Shown: one piece after another, positions 8,568 through 19,485 of the stretch | How the letters are laid out: each line of letters begins with the position of its first letter | Position numbering within the stretch: position 1 is the stretch's first letter | Origin: Balamuthia mandrillaris | Lineage: Eukaryota; Discosea; Longamoebia; Balamuthiidae | Length of the DNA stretch: 26,060 bases | NCBI GenBank assembly: GCA_031835245.1 | Contig: JAVKOQ010000584.1 | Coordinates: 1 to 26,060 of the forward strand | Reading direction: 5' to 3' | Translations under genes and position numbers: made by a program | The notes under the pieces: model-generated | What the model was told of the DNA's origin: nothing | Databases searched by the model: none | Seen by the model: the letters and a program-made list of their open reading frames with translations, nothing else

Positions 8568-10730
8568 ATGAAGAAGCAACAGCAAGATCGGAGCGATAGG
8601 CTGAAAGGACTCAGGGTGGCGCTGGGTCCTTGCTTCGACTCGGACTATGCCCAGAAGAGGGACCTCAAGAACCTCATCACCAACCACGGCGCTTCCTTCA
8701 CTTACATCGTTAACGCCGAAGTACGTTTCTTTGTTCTCCTCTTTCTCCTCTTCTTTTGTTCATCCTTCTTTGCTCTTCTCCCCTGTCCTTCTTCTTGTTC
8801 TTCTCTTGCTCCTCTCTCTCTTTGTCAAACATTTCTCGTGGTTTTGTGTTGCTAATGCTCATGCTTCAACCTAGACGACTCACCTATTGAGCACAGAGGA
8901 AGAGGTTCGTGCTCAGCCGCTCAAGATCAGAACGGCGCGCAAGTACAAGGTCCTGATCGTCAGCAAAGACTGGCTCTTGGAGTCCACCATAGGCAAAGAG
9001 GGAGCCACCCCGCCGCTGGAGCGCAAAGAGGGCTGGCGGTACGCCCTTGACCCGTTGGACAAGATCGAACAGTTCAACCTCCGTTCCCTGCCCGCCGCTC
9101 GGAGCTATGTCCTTCGATTCATGCGGGAAGGACTCACCTCTATCGCTGCTCTTCAACTTCAACTCTCCTCCACCCAACAACCCCAACAGCAGCAGCAGCA
9201 AAAGAAAGCGCTGACGATCGATCTCTCGGCAGATGATCAGAAGAACGAAGAGGAGGTAGAAGAAGGATGGAAAGAAGTGTTGAACAGACGACAACGACAG
9301 AATAAGGAACAGCGTCAGAAAGAGATGGAAGCAAAGCAGCTGCTCGCTCTCAAAAAGGCTAAACGAGCCAAAGCCCGTGCGCTCAACGATGAGGCTCAGC
9401 GACGAGAGGACCTCCGTCGCTTCAAACAGGAGATCAAAGAAAAAGACCGACTACAGAGACGGGAAGAGCGATTGCAGCGGCTGGAGGAGCGGTGGCGGCT
9501 CGAACTGGAGAGACGGCACCAACGGTGGAAGGCCAAATCGGACGTTGCCGACGAGAAGCGACGCGCTTGGGAGGAGAGACAGGCGGAGAGGCGACGACGC
9601 ATAGAAGAAAAGGAGCGCAAGCGGAGAGAATGGCAAGAGTCAAAAGAGGCCAGGGAACGACTTAAGTTGGAGTGGCAGCGGAAGATCGAGGAGTGGGAGG
9701 AGATGCGGCGGCAGGAGACGGGTAAGAAGTTGTTTGTAGGCGGTTGGACCTTTGATGATCTTACGGAAGAAGTGCTGGGCTCGGAGAGCTTGGTCCTATT
9801 CACGAAAAAGAAGAGGATTGATGTCATAAAGGAGCAAATTTTTGAGGAACGCTTTCCTTACATCGTCAAGTGGAAAGGAGAGCAATGGGACACTCTCGAT
9901 TCTTCGGCCTCTACTTCTTTGCAACCAGAAGAACCACAAAATGTTTCTTCCTCTGAAGGAACGAACGGCGAGGAAAAACCACAGAAAAAGAGTAAAGGCA
10001 ACTTTTTCTTTATCGTCTTTGATACACCGGAACACGCGCAGGAGTGTTTTGCGGCTCTTCATGCCTTTCAGAGCAAAGCCGAGATCTGTTCTACCATCAA
10101 AAAGCGGCTGTTGGAGAATGGCGACTCTCCTCTCTACGCTCCTCATCCTACTTTCTACGTTCGTTGGCCAAAGAAAGAGCCTCCTACCGCAATCTCGGTA
10201 CGTCTTATTCCCTCTTACCTTTATTTTCTCCTTGAGTTTTATTGATCTTTCCCTTTGCTCAACAAATACAGGAGGAAGCTTTGATAACAAAGCAAGATAA
10301 CGCAACGGATAAGAAGAAAGATAAGAAAAACAAACCGACTCCAGACAAGAAGAAAGACCAACAGAAAAAGAAAAACAAGAAAGAGAGTAAAAAGACGCCC
10401 AAAAGTGATAACGCAAAGGAGGCTCCGAAAGAAGCAACAGAAACAGACAAAGAGAACAAAAAGAAGAAAGCAGAACCCAACAAAGGAAAGAAGAAAGCAA
10501 AGAAGGCGAAGCGGCTTGGTATTTCTGTCGAAGAGCTTATTGCTTCTCTCCCCGGCAACAAGAATTCTGCTTCTGCAACAGACAGCGGAAGAGGGAGTGA
10601 AGGCCGTGGAAGAGGAGGGAGGGGTGGGAGAGGAGGAATGAGAGGAAGAGGTGGAGGGGGCGCAACCAGAGGTGGAGCGGGTACAAGAGGAAGGGGAAGA
10701 GGAAGAGGAAGAGGCATGAGAGGGGCATAA
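8568..10730 (+). CDS. BRCT domain protein with coiled coil, RRM-like segment and C-terminal RGG tail
   Basis: Three exons, 8568-8720, 8875-10197 and 10272-10730, all phase 0, give 644 residues. Residues about 12-110 read as a BRCT domain: LKGLRVALGPCF, then NHGASFTYIVNAETTHLL, then YKVLIVSKDWLLES with the conserved W. Next come a Q-rich stretch and a very charged single-helix or coiled-coil segment (about 175-335, dense in R, E, K and W). About 337-480 resembles an RRM, with an RNP2-like LFVGGW (337-342) and an RNP1-like GNFFFIVFDTPEHAQE (about 426-441). Exon 3 is a lysine-rich stretch followed by a glycine-arginine tail (GRGRGGRGGRGG and similar). The protein is probably nuclear, linking phosphoprotein or DNA-damage recognition (BRCT) to RNA binding; that role is inferred from domains. 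The RRM call is weaker than the BRCT and RGG calls because its loops are long. Confidence 0.85.
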
Positions 10731-10732
10731 CA

Positions 10733-10791
10733 TTGTTACAATCCCTCTGTTGCTTCTCTTCTCTTTTTTTTTTTTTCTTTCTTTGTAACAA
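10733..10791. terminator. Inverted repeat at convergent 3' ends
   Basis: TTGTTACA (10733-10740) and TGTAACAA (10784-10791) are perfect 8-bp complementary arms separated by a 43-nt pyrimidine-rich loop with a long T run. They lie in the 105-bp gap between the stop of the BRCT gene and the stop of the LAMMER kinase. A 3'-end processing role is a guess. Confidence 0.3.
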
Positions 10792-10835
10792 AAATAGGGT
10801 AATGCGTACAATTAAAAGACAAGAATTATCTATCT

Positions 10836-13800
10836 CTAGCTTTCTTTTCGTTTTGTTTCCTTCCCCTTCTCATCTCCATTTCTACTTTCATTCCTCCGCT
10901 GTCGTTCTAGTTTTCTCTTTTCTTCTCCTTCGTCTTCTTCCTCTTCCTCTTCTTCCTCTTCTTTTGCATTATGATTGCTGTTACTTCCTCGTTTGGTGCC
11001 AGGTGAAGAACTTCCGCCAGTTGTGGAAGGCGGATAATGTCCGTTGTTATCACTCGAGGCGGCAGTGTCGCTGTAGACATACTTTGTTCGTGCAGCCTCC
11101 CAGAAAGGGTGCTTGAGCGCATCTCGGGCTGAGATACGCTTGTCCGGATCAAATTCCAACATTCGTTTCAGCAAGTCATAAAATAGCTCATGCTCTTCTC
11201 GCACCAGATCCTTTGTTTGTGTACCCTTAGAATTACGGAAACAAAGAGAGACAAAGGAACCAAGAGAGAGCAATGAAGTTTTACCTTTAGCTTCGGCATT
11301 TTATCAACGTAACGAGTACCATGTTTTACTCTTTGGCTAGCTAATTCGGGCCATCGCAACTTGTGCGTCTTCTCTGTAAAGAATTTGGCAGCTTTTGTTC
11401 TGTTTATTTATTTATACTTTTTATATTAGAGAAGGGGAAAAGGAGACAGAGGGAAAAAGCGAGAGAGAGAGAGAGAGAGAGAGAAAAGGATAACATACGA
11501 AGGATCTACTCTTGAGGCCATGGGCTCGGGAATGGGTCCAAGAACACGCTCCATCATGGCCAAGTGTTCCACGTTATCATGAGTAATAAACAGAGCATCT
11601 CCCGTATAAAGTTCTATCAGAATACAACCAATGCTCCAAATATCAGCAGGATACGTCCATCCCAAACCTTATTGAGAGAATATTTCAATAAGGAACATTA
11701 GAAAGAATAACATGAAACGAAAGAAAAGCGTAATTACCAAGAATAACTTCAGGTGCACGGTAATGACGTGTAGATACAACACGTGTGTGATGATGAGAAT
11801 CAAACGTTGCGCTTCCAAAATCAATGACTAACAGCAGAGAGAACAAGAGAAAGAAAATTAGCGTTGTTGCCATAGGAGGGGAAAAAAAGTAAAACCAACC
11901 TTTAATTTTGTTGTCAAGAGGGACCCGAGTGGTAACGGGAGGAGCTGGCTCATCATCAACAGGTGTAACTGAACGCGAAGACCGAACCGATGCAGATGAA
12001 GAAGAGGAAGATGGAGCCCAACCACCTCTACCTCCATCACAATCTCTTTTCCCATTCTCCATTGCGGCTCGTTTTCTTGGTGAAAGAGGAACAAAGTAGG
12101 AGGAAGGAGACGGAACGGAGTGATTATTAGCTCGCTCCGCCTCGAGAACTGTTTTGGGAGCGTAGATAGGAGAAGGAATAACTTTGTACTTGGAATTGGC
12201 AAAGAGAATATTCTCCGGTTTCAAGTCAGTGTGAATAAGTGTTAAGTCATGCATAACTGAGGAAAAGAGAATAAGAGAGATTAGCTAGTGGAACAAGCAA
12301 AAATGGAAAAGAGAGGAAAAGCTACATGCAACAGCTGATAACAGTTGATAGCCAATTTCAGCAACTTGATCAAGACTGAAAGGATGGTAGTTATTTCGCT
12401 TCAAGAAGTCGTAGAGACTGAGTCCATATTTGTCAAATACCATCACCACGTGATTCTTGTATTCGAACCACCGCAGCAATGAAATGCATATACTGCAAAA
12501 GAAGAAAGGAAGAGAGTTAAGTAAAAACAAGGAAAAGTGAGAATCAGAGTGAGTATAAAGTACCTTCCCGAATCCTGAGAAGTATTGCCTCGTTTTCTTG
12601 GTTGAGGAAACAAATTTAAAGGACAATGAGTTGATGAAAATGAAACAAGCAAGCTTAAATGAGTGAGAATGAGAGAAAGAGAGGAGAGATAACAAACTTT
12701 CTGATGTTTTCGTGTTTCTGCATTTTCTCTAAAATCTCAATTTCTATCATGGCAGCTTCTCTATACTTCTCTATCGCTCTTATTATCTTTAGTGCGACTT
12801 TCTTTTTGAGATCTCTGTCCCAGCAGCTCACCACTTTGCCAAATGTTCCTTTGGTTCAAATGGTTATAAAAGAAATAAAAAGGAATGAGTGGATTATGTT
12901 TAAAACAAAAGCGAAAATGCAGGTACTTGGTAAAATACATACCTTCTCCCACAACTTCCAAAACTTTGTCTTTAAGCCGAAACGCAACACAAAGTGAGAA
13001 TGGGAGAAGAGAAACAAACAAGAGCAAAAGAATAAAAGAAAGGAAAAAAAGAATTAACCGAAATAGAAGGGAATAAAAAAAGAAGAAAACGAGAAGTGGA
13101 AAAGTACATCTAGAAGTAAGATAATCCCTGGGCTGCACTTTAAGGTGGCCCTGTCTATCATCAATGGCAGTACTGCCAGAGCGGGAGCGAGAGCGAGAAC
13201 GATCTCTTCTAGGAGAACCAGAGCCCGATCGTGAGGACCCTGAGGACTTTGACCTCGACCTGCTCCCCGAATCGGAGGCAGAGGAGCCTGAGCGGGACCG
13301 GCTGCTTGAGCGAGTGACAGCATCACTCTCTGGTCTTCTTCTCTTCTATGGAAGTTTAACGAAAGAGAGGGCAAGAAACAGCAAGAAGAAAAGAAAAGAA
13401 AAAGAGAAAGTGAGAAAAAGAAGAGAGCAAAAAGAAAACAAAAAAGATGAATAAAAGCAAGAAAAAAAAGGGAGGAGGATGACAAGACGAAAAGAATAAC
13501 GAAAAAGAGAAGAATGAGAACAAACCTGAAAATAAAGACGCCGAGAGGGAGAGGGCGAAGGAGTTCTCTCCCTCTCTCTTCGGCGCCGCTTGTAACTTCC
13601 GCCGTGCCTGTAGCCACGTCGAGCGTGGTAATAGTCGGGGCTGCGGTCCCTTCTGCTCCTCCTCGTTTCCCACTCCCTCTCTCGTTTTCTTTCGCTCTCT
13701 CTATTGTACCGCCGGGACCAGTCTCGCTCCCTTTCTCTCTCCCTTTCTCTATCTCTGCCCCTCTCTCTGTCCCAGTCTCTCTCTCGTTCTCTGTCTCTTC

Positions 13801-14050
13801 CTCGGCTTCGCTCTCGCTCTCGTTCTCTCTCCCGTTCTCGTTCTCGCTCTCTTTCTTTCTCTCGATCGGAGAAGCGTCGTCCTCTCTCCTCGGGTTCCTC
13901 TCTTCTTCGCCATCGTTCGGGAGAGCTTCTTCGTCTGTTGTAGCCGTTGTCTCTGGAAGAAGGCGAAGGAACAAAAGGAGAAACTTCTCCCTCTCGTGGT
14001 CGCCTCTTGTCACCACTATTTCGCCACGATCTTTGTTCTCTGTGTGACAT
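10836..14050 (-). CDS. LAMMER-family (CLK/AFC-type) dual-specificity kinase with RS-rich N-terminus
   Basis: Eleven exons: 14050-13526, 13345-13108, 12969-12943, 12848-12698, 12596-12564, 12492-12326, 12256-11900, 11827-11738, 11667-11499, 11399-11285 and 11225-10836. All junctions are GT-AG with consistent phase; 753 residues. Residues 1-250 are rich in RE/RD and RS dipeptides. DDRQGHL precedes the kinase domain, as in CLK proteins. Motifs: GEGTFG (262-267), VALK with Lys284, HTDLKPEN (Asp391; the HTD form is typical of this family), DFGSATFD (502 on), STRHYRAPE, and the family signature [11 protein letters not shown] (563-573). LAMMER kinases phosphorylate SR splicing factors in the nucleus. 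An unusual serine-rich insert of about 100 residues separates HTDLKPEN from DFG. The C-terminal tail has a poly-Glu run. Exons 3 and 5 are only 27 and 33 nt. The start at MSHREQ is chosen although the frame stays open upstream. Confidence 0.95.
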
Positions 14051-14835
14051 TTTTGTTGATGGATGGATGGATCTGTATATCTTTTGTGTGAGGATTTGAG
14101 ATGATGAATGCGCATTAAACAAACAAAAAAAACATACCAAAGACGAGGAGAACCACTTTGAAGGAAGGGGTGTTTGGTGAGGCTGTACAAAAGATTCACC
14201 TGGAATCCCTTTCCCCCCTTTTTTTTAATTATTTTTTTTTCTTCTTTTCTTTTCTTCCTCTTTTCTAACGGTTCTATCCAATCAATTTTTAAACATTACT
14301 TTTTATGGTTAATGATGACGTGGGATTTCGCGGTTTATGGTAAATTTTAAGGAGGAACACGAGGGTCACTGGACACACGTCACCTCAGATTAAGGTGACC
14401 TTAATCAGAGGACGATCAACGCCTTAATTTGAATTCACCAATCCGAAATCAAAAAATTTGGAAACTTCGGATAGCCAGTAAAGCCATTCATCGCAGCGAA
14501 TCAGAAAGCAGAAAGCGTCCTGCACCGCAAATGAATATGCTTCAACCCGTGCACCCCGCGGGTTGGGTTGCAGCAGACCAAATAAAGTTTTCCTTGGAGC
14601 AGGCTGCACCTTCACGACTGTCGAAAAAAGCGCTCCCAAGATCCCAAATGAAACTTAAATCACCGTCGTCCCACACGTGAGACGCTCATTTTCCCTTTTG
14701 CTTCATCACACAGTTCCCATCCTGAAATGAAACACTTCCATTTAAACCTATTTTGTTTTCCTCCCCTTTTCTCTTTTCTCTTGACACTCACTCTCGCTAC
14801 TGTTACCACTGCGTTTACTGCAACCATTACTACCA
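14051..14835. promoter_or_regulatory. Divergent intergenic region between LAMMER kinase and secreted-protein genes
   Basis: This 785-bp region has no convincing gene. It holds TGACGTGG (14316-14323), CACGTCAC (14377-14384, which is GTGACGTG on the other strand), the long palindrome at 14383-14411, and a smaller inverted repeat ATCCGAA (14441-14447) / TTCGGAT (14466-14472). The short ORFs inside it (for example 14429-14680) look like chance. Confidence 0.5.
14383..14411. repeat. 29-bp near-perfect palindrome
   Basis: Perfect 9-nt arms GATTAAGGT and ACCTTAATC flank a single central G (14397). One mismatched pair (A/A) follows, then four more pairs, CCTC with GAGG, for 13 of 14 pairs in all. 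It lies about 330 bp upstream of the LAMMER kinase start and 425 bp upstream of the secreted-protein gene. It could bind a dimeric regulator or form a hairpin. Confidence 0.75.
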
Positions 14836-17800
14836 ATGACCTCTGCCACACGCGATCTCTGTGCCTTTATATTTTTACTGCTCTGCCTGTGGCTCTCATT
14901 TCTGACGGTTGAGGCAAGACCGCAGTCCTTTCCGCACTTGCAGGACACCCTGGGACCGCCCCCTGAAAAGTTTCCCTTTGTGTATTATGCTCCTGGAGAG
15001 CTGGAACGCCTCAAGCGCAGCGCGGATGGGCCAATTGGAGATGATAGGCTACTACAGGAGAGAAGCTACATCGAAACGGACTACTACGGCAACGAGGTGG
15101 TGAACTACTACCACCGACTTCGCCTCCAGCCGAACGTCATCTCGTTGGACATGGAGGACAGCATCGAGGAGGTTCTTTGCCTTCCACAAGACGAGGAACA
15201 GTGGGTGGTAGTCAGAGGAACGAGCAGGGACCTTCTTGCTCAACTGAAGGAAGGAACCAAACTGGTATTCTCAACGGTTTGGGGTTGTCCTGCTGACGAA
15301 GACGACAAACTAGTTCTGCTGAGGGAAGTGGAGCAAATGGAGGGACCCTATCCTTTGATGAACAGCCTTTTTGAAGTTCGCTTTGTCACTCACCCGTTTG
15401 ATTCCTCTGAGATATATCAAGAGATGAAGGTTTTTTTAATTCTCCCATTCTTAATCCACTCGTGCTCAACCTACCCCACATCCAGGTCTCTTTGCGTTAC
15501 AAGCCATCTACAGTTGGTAACGATAGCTTTAACGAGACAGACACCCTTTCCCGTCACAGAAGGATGACATACAGGGAAGATATTGCTATCAACTACAATC
15601 CCCAAACCGGAAGAGCCAAGGAAGCATTTGAACTGGGAAGCAACCTCCTTGTCTGTACCAACTGCTATCTGAATCTGGAAGCTGAACTGGTTTTTGACAT
15701 CGATGTGAATTGGTTTACACACCACGTGTTCATTCTTAAAGTGGGTGGCCGACTTACCATCCACTCCGAGGTGGAACTTGGAGGCGAACTGCATTACCAC
15801 GAATCTATCCCCTTTGGAGACCCAGCAACGTTTTTCACGTTGAACCTTCCCTTCCTGTACGGTCTCCAACTTGGTTTAGAGGCAGGCCTGAAGGCAGACA
15901 TCGCGGTAGGGCTGCAACTCCTAGGAACCATCACAACGGTGAACACCTTGGAGGCAACCATGTACGTGGGAGTAAGCTATACTGAAGGGAACTTCCAAAC
16001 TATCAAAGAAGGCCCTTCAATTCAGCCAGCGACATCCACCTTCTACGACCCGGAAGACAGCCCTGGAGGCTTCATCTCCGTTGGTTTCGGACCTTATTTG
16101 CAACCTTTTTTTGGGGACATTTTTGGCCTTGTAAAAACCTCCGCAACGTACTTCGTTCTGCCATACCTCCGACTTGACTTTGGGGTGGATGTTCCAGAAG
16201 GCTGCTCTCTTGGCTACCAACTGTCAGGAGGATTGAACACATCCCTGTCCTTGAACCCGTTTGAACTTTTGGGCGGATGGATCCAGCTTACGTTTGGCGG
16301 TGCGCTTCCCTATGAAAAAACCTTTCAAGTTATACCCCCAAAACGGCTCCGCTGCCGGCTGTGCAGTGGTTGTGCAGATCCGTCTTTCCAGCCGCCGCCA
16401 CCTCCCACCACTTCCAGCGATCCCTACAATCCTTTGCTCCTGGTGCCTGGCGCAAAGACCAGGGAGACCTCACTCAAAGAGAATAACCACCACTACTACT
16501 TCATGGAAGCTGACGATCTTCCCGACCACTACTGGCATCAACCCTCACGCGTTATCCTTGTGAGTAAGCAAGGCAATGCTGACCTCTATCTGAATAGCCC
16601 GTTTTCACAAGGAAGTTATGTGCGTGAGTCTGCCAATCCTAGCGGGATGGACGTGGTAGTTATGCACCCCAACGCTCCGTTCCAAATGGAGTTCATACCT
16701 GGTTACATTGAGGTGGACGTGTACGCTTATTCGGATTGCATCTACCAACTCATCTTCGAGGTGGCCATGGCTCCTGGTTACTGGTTCCAAGTCACGGGAA
16801 GTCAGCATCATCAGGTGGACATGCAGCTCGAGGTTCACCCAGAGGATCATCCGGTGTACATATTTTCTTTAGAAGCTCTGCTTGGCACGACAGTTGTTAC
16901 GCCCAGCTTTGGAGGAGTGAGCCTTGCCACCATGGAGCTGCAAGGTGGAACCTCTGGCGAGGGAGAACATCGTACCTTCATCTCAACGATGTCAATGTTT
17001 TGCGATGAAGGTGTGCCTTGCATCGTTGAACTCTTGTACCCGCTTGTGAACGAGTACTGGACCAATTCTTGGTTCTTTGCGGCTCCTCTGCAAACCCTTT
17101 CCAGAGGAGTGCTCACAACTCACAGCGTCGACGATCCCACCGCCTTTCACGTGTTCTACTTTCCCTTTTCCACCTCTCCCTCCAGGATGCTCCATCTCTC
17201 CGTTTCCGCGAACCAAGCAGGTATGGACTTGGATGTGCTAGTCGCTGGAAGCCTTGATGTCCCCGACGAAGAATTTCACGACATGTGGAGCGACGAAGTG
17301 GGTGATGAGTCCTTCTGGGTCGAGGTGGCGGATGCCTCCGAGTTCGTCTTTTCTATCTACTTGAAGCCCGGAGGACAAACCACAGGCAGCTTCGATGTGA
17401 AAGTCGACACCGTGGATGTGGTGAACTTTGGCAGCGCCGGACAATACTCTGTAAGCGGCGCGGAAGGAAGTTACCTTTATTTACTCCCAGACACGACCGC
17501 AGATGAGCTCCGTTTCGTCTTGCGCACTCCTGACACCATCTCGGTTCATGTCTTTTCTCCTCCTTCCGACGTCAAGGAACACGGGATTCCCCGAGCAACT
17601 AGCTTTCCTCTTCAACTTGACAACCAAACACTCGCTTTCTTCTATCGCCAAGAAGATATTCCTCAAGACACGTTGCAAATCTACTACGCCAGGCAATCTG
17701 GCTTCTCATGTGAGCCATGCTCCATCATCATCGCGAACGTGTTCAGGATCAATTACTTGTCCTTGGGCTCCAACTTCACGGTCGAGGCCAAGGATGCACA

Positions 17801-18420
17801 TATCCGTCATTTCGTGGTCAGCAACGACCAGTCCTTGCTCCTCTCCATCACCGTTCAAGTGCTTTCCGAAGTGCCAGTGGGCATGTATATGAACAACGGA
17901 ACCGTTTTGGCCGTTCCGAGTGACAATCAGTTTAACGCAACGTTGCAAACGGGCGTAGAGCGTCACTTTTATCACCGACCAGGAATGCAACATAGGTATC
18001 CTCGCTGATGAGGTTGCTGACTATCGGCTCATCGTGGAACTGTACGTCCCTGAACCGGATTCTGAAAGCTATGAGACCTCCAGTTCAAGTGCTTCGTCCA
18101 GTGCAGAAAGTTCTGCCTCAGCTACCTCTTCTTCCAACGCTGATGACTCCTCTTCTGTCTCGTCGTCAGAGAGTAGCACTACCTCTGAATCTTCTTCGGC
18201 GAGCTTCGGCGCTGACTCTTCAGCTTCTTCCTCCTCCGCGCCTTCAGGTTTTGACTCACAAAGCTCCAACGCGGGCTCAGAAAACGGATCCTCCAAGGGA
18301 AGCAAAACAAACTCGGACTCAAGACAGGAAGAAGATGGCTCTGATTCGGACGGAGTGGAGACAGCAAGCGCATCAACTAGATCTTCTCTTCTTTTCTCTT
18401 TTGCTGAAATAGAAAACTAG
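14836..18420 (+). CDS. Large secreted or surface protein, beta-rich with serine-rich tail, function unknown
   Basis: Exons 14836-15429 and 15486-17954 are joined by a 56-nt GT-AG intron. A third exon, 18013-18420, is best reached through a 58-nt intron (GTAGAG...GATGAG) that restores frame as QTG-VADYRLIV. Total 1156 residues. The N-terminus is a signal peptide (hydrophobic AFIFLLLCLWLSFLTVEA, with cleavage likely near ARP), so the protein enters the secretory pathway. The middle is rich in alternating beta-type sequence, with a CTNC pair followed by LNLEAELVFDIDV, a CRLCSGC motif and scattered N-glycosylation sites (NGT, NAT). The last 120 residues are mostly Ser with Asp/Glu, a likely O-glycosylated stalk. 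I see no transmembrane segment or clear GPI signal at the end. I do not recognise the family. AATAAA lies 37 bp after the stop. Confidence 0.8.
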
Positions 18421-18456
18421 CAGAAAACTTTGGTCAGTCTTGTTTGTAACCTAACG

Positions 18457-18462
18457 AATAAA
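18457..18462 (+). terminator. Polyadenylation signal AATAAA
   Basis: A canonical AATAAA lies 37 nt downstream of the TAG that ends the secreted-protein gene, a sensible distance for 3'-end formation. It falls 25 bp before the end of the oppositely oriented rhodanese gene. Confidence 0.6.
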
Positions 18463-18486
18463 GAGAATGAGTTTTACCATGCAACG

Positions 18487-19126
18487 TTAGCTTCCGTTAC
18501 GTAGACTTTTTGCATTGTTCTTCTCTTGTTCTTCTTCTTCTTCTTCTTCTTTCTGTTCTTGATGTTGCAGGAGCTTGGATGCTCCTTTGCCAAGCTGGTT
18601 GTACAGTTGCTCTTCTCCTTCGTTCTTCTGGCAAGAAGACTCTCCTTCACGCTCAGAACTTACTTCTGGCAGACCGTCCTTCCTCCATTGTTGCATCCCC
18701 CCTTTGAGCTGCTTGCAACGGAAACCCATGTCGGTCAATACCTTTTGTGCAGAGATGCTGCGATGAGCAGTCAAACAGATGGCAATGATGAAGGCCTCAC
18801 GGTTCAAGTTCAGTCGTTCCAAACGAGAGCGAAAACTCCATGGAGGGAATAAAGAGCAATGAATAGCTCCTGGCGAAACAGAAGAAAAGAAATAGAGATG
18901 ATGAGCAAGGAAGAATAGAAGCTGCTCACTTCGGGCCTGTTCGGCAGGCCAACAAACACAGGGACTTGCCTTCGATGTGGCCTGCATGATACTCGGACAG
19001 CGTTCGTACGTCCACTATTTGAAATTGCGGACAATCCTGAGCTCCTTTCTTCTTGGCCTCCACGAGCTCCACTATTTCTCGTCCCTCCAGCTCCGGAACC
19101 TGCCCAAACGTCCACCACCACACCAT
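18487..19126 (-). CDS. Rhodanese-domain protein (likely sulfurtransferase)
   Basis: Two exons, 19126-18970 and 18869-18487, give 179 residues. The intron (18969-18870) begins GCAAGT rather than GT. The junction gives AGHIEG-AIHCS, the rhodanese signature around HI-GA, so the GC-AG reading is secure. The domain spans about residues 10-115: VPELEGREIVELVE, IVDVRTLSEYHAGHI, then the active-site loop C84-LTAH-R89, matching the six-residue C-x4-R loop of rhodaneses, then AQKVLTDMGFRCKQLKGGMQQW, the usual closing helix and GG-x3-W motif. Cys84 is present, so persulfide transfer from a sulfur donor is plausible. The C-terminal 60 residues are charged, with a run of glutamates encoded by a CTT repeat. 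The ATG at 19126 is the only in-frame ATG before the domain. No targeting peptide is evident. Confidence 0.9.
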
Positions 19127-19195
19127 TCTTTTTCGCTGCTTCTTCCCTTCCTCCACCCCAAGCTTCTTTCTTCTTGTTCGGTCATTTTTGTGATC

Positions 19196-19263
19196 TGACG
19201 TGTCGATTTCCTTTTAATCATAAACATGACGTCAAATTTCCTTTTTTGTTCTGCATGACATCA
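19196..19263. promoter_or_regulatory. CRE-like cluster upstream of the rhodanese gene
   Basis: Three related sites lie in the 149-bp gap between the RCC1 gene's stop and the rhodanese start. They are TGACGTGTCGA (19196-19206), the perfect palindrome TGACGTCA (19227-19234) and TGACATCA (19256-19263). TGACGTCA is the classic bZIP/CREB-ATF site. The gap is also 3'UTR of the RCC1 gene. Confidence 0.45.
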
Positions 19264-19275
19264 ACTTTTTTCTGT

Positions 19276-19448
19276 TCAGACGACAGCAAAGACGCGATAG
19301 TACCCCGCAAAGACGTGCTTGACCTTGGCGTTGGGATGCTCCTCCTCCCAGTGAGGGGTGGGCTTGCCCATGAGGGAGTAAGGGCTTGCTGTCTCCCCAA
19401 AAGAACCGTGTCCCCATGTCCACACTTCGTTCCGTGCTGGATGTGTGT

Positions 19449-19485
<37 letters not shown>

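Noticed and set aside
13514-14047. Serine-rich plus-strand ORF opposite the LAMMER kinase
   Set aside because: It is the antisense of the RE/RS-dipeptide region; the minus-strand frame joins correctly to a full kinase.
17955-18012. Programmed frameshift or sequencing error in the secreted-protein gene
   Set aside because: A 58-nt GT-AG intron, close in size to the gene's other intron (56 nt), restores the frame without special mechanisms. RNA data would settle it.
18008-18412. Leu/Pro/Arg-rich plus-strand ORF of 134 codons
   Set aside because: It is a shadow of the serine-rich frame of the secreted protein.
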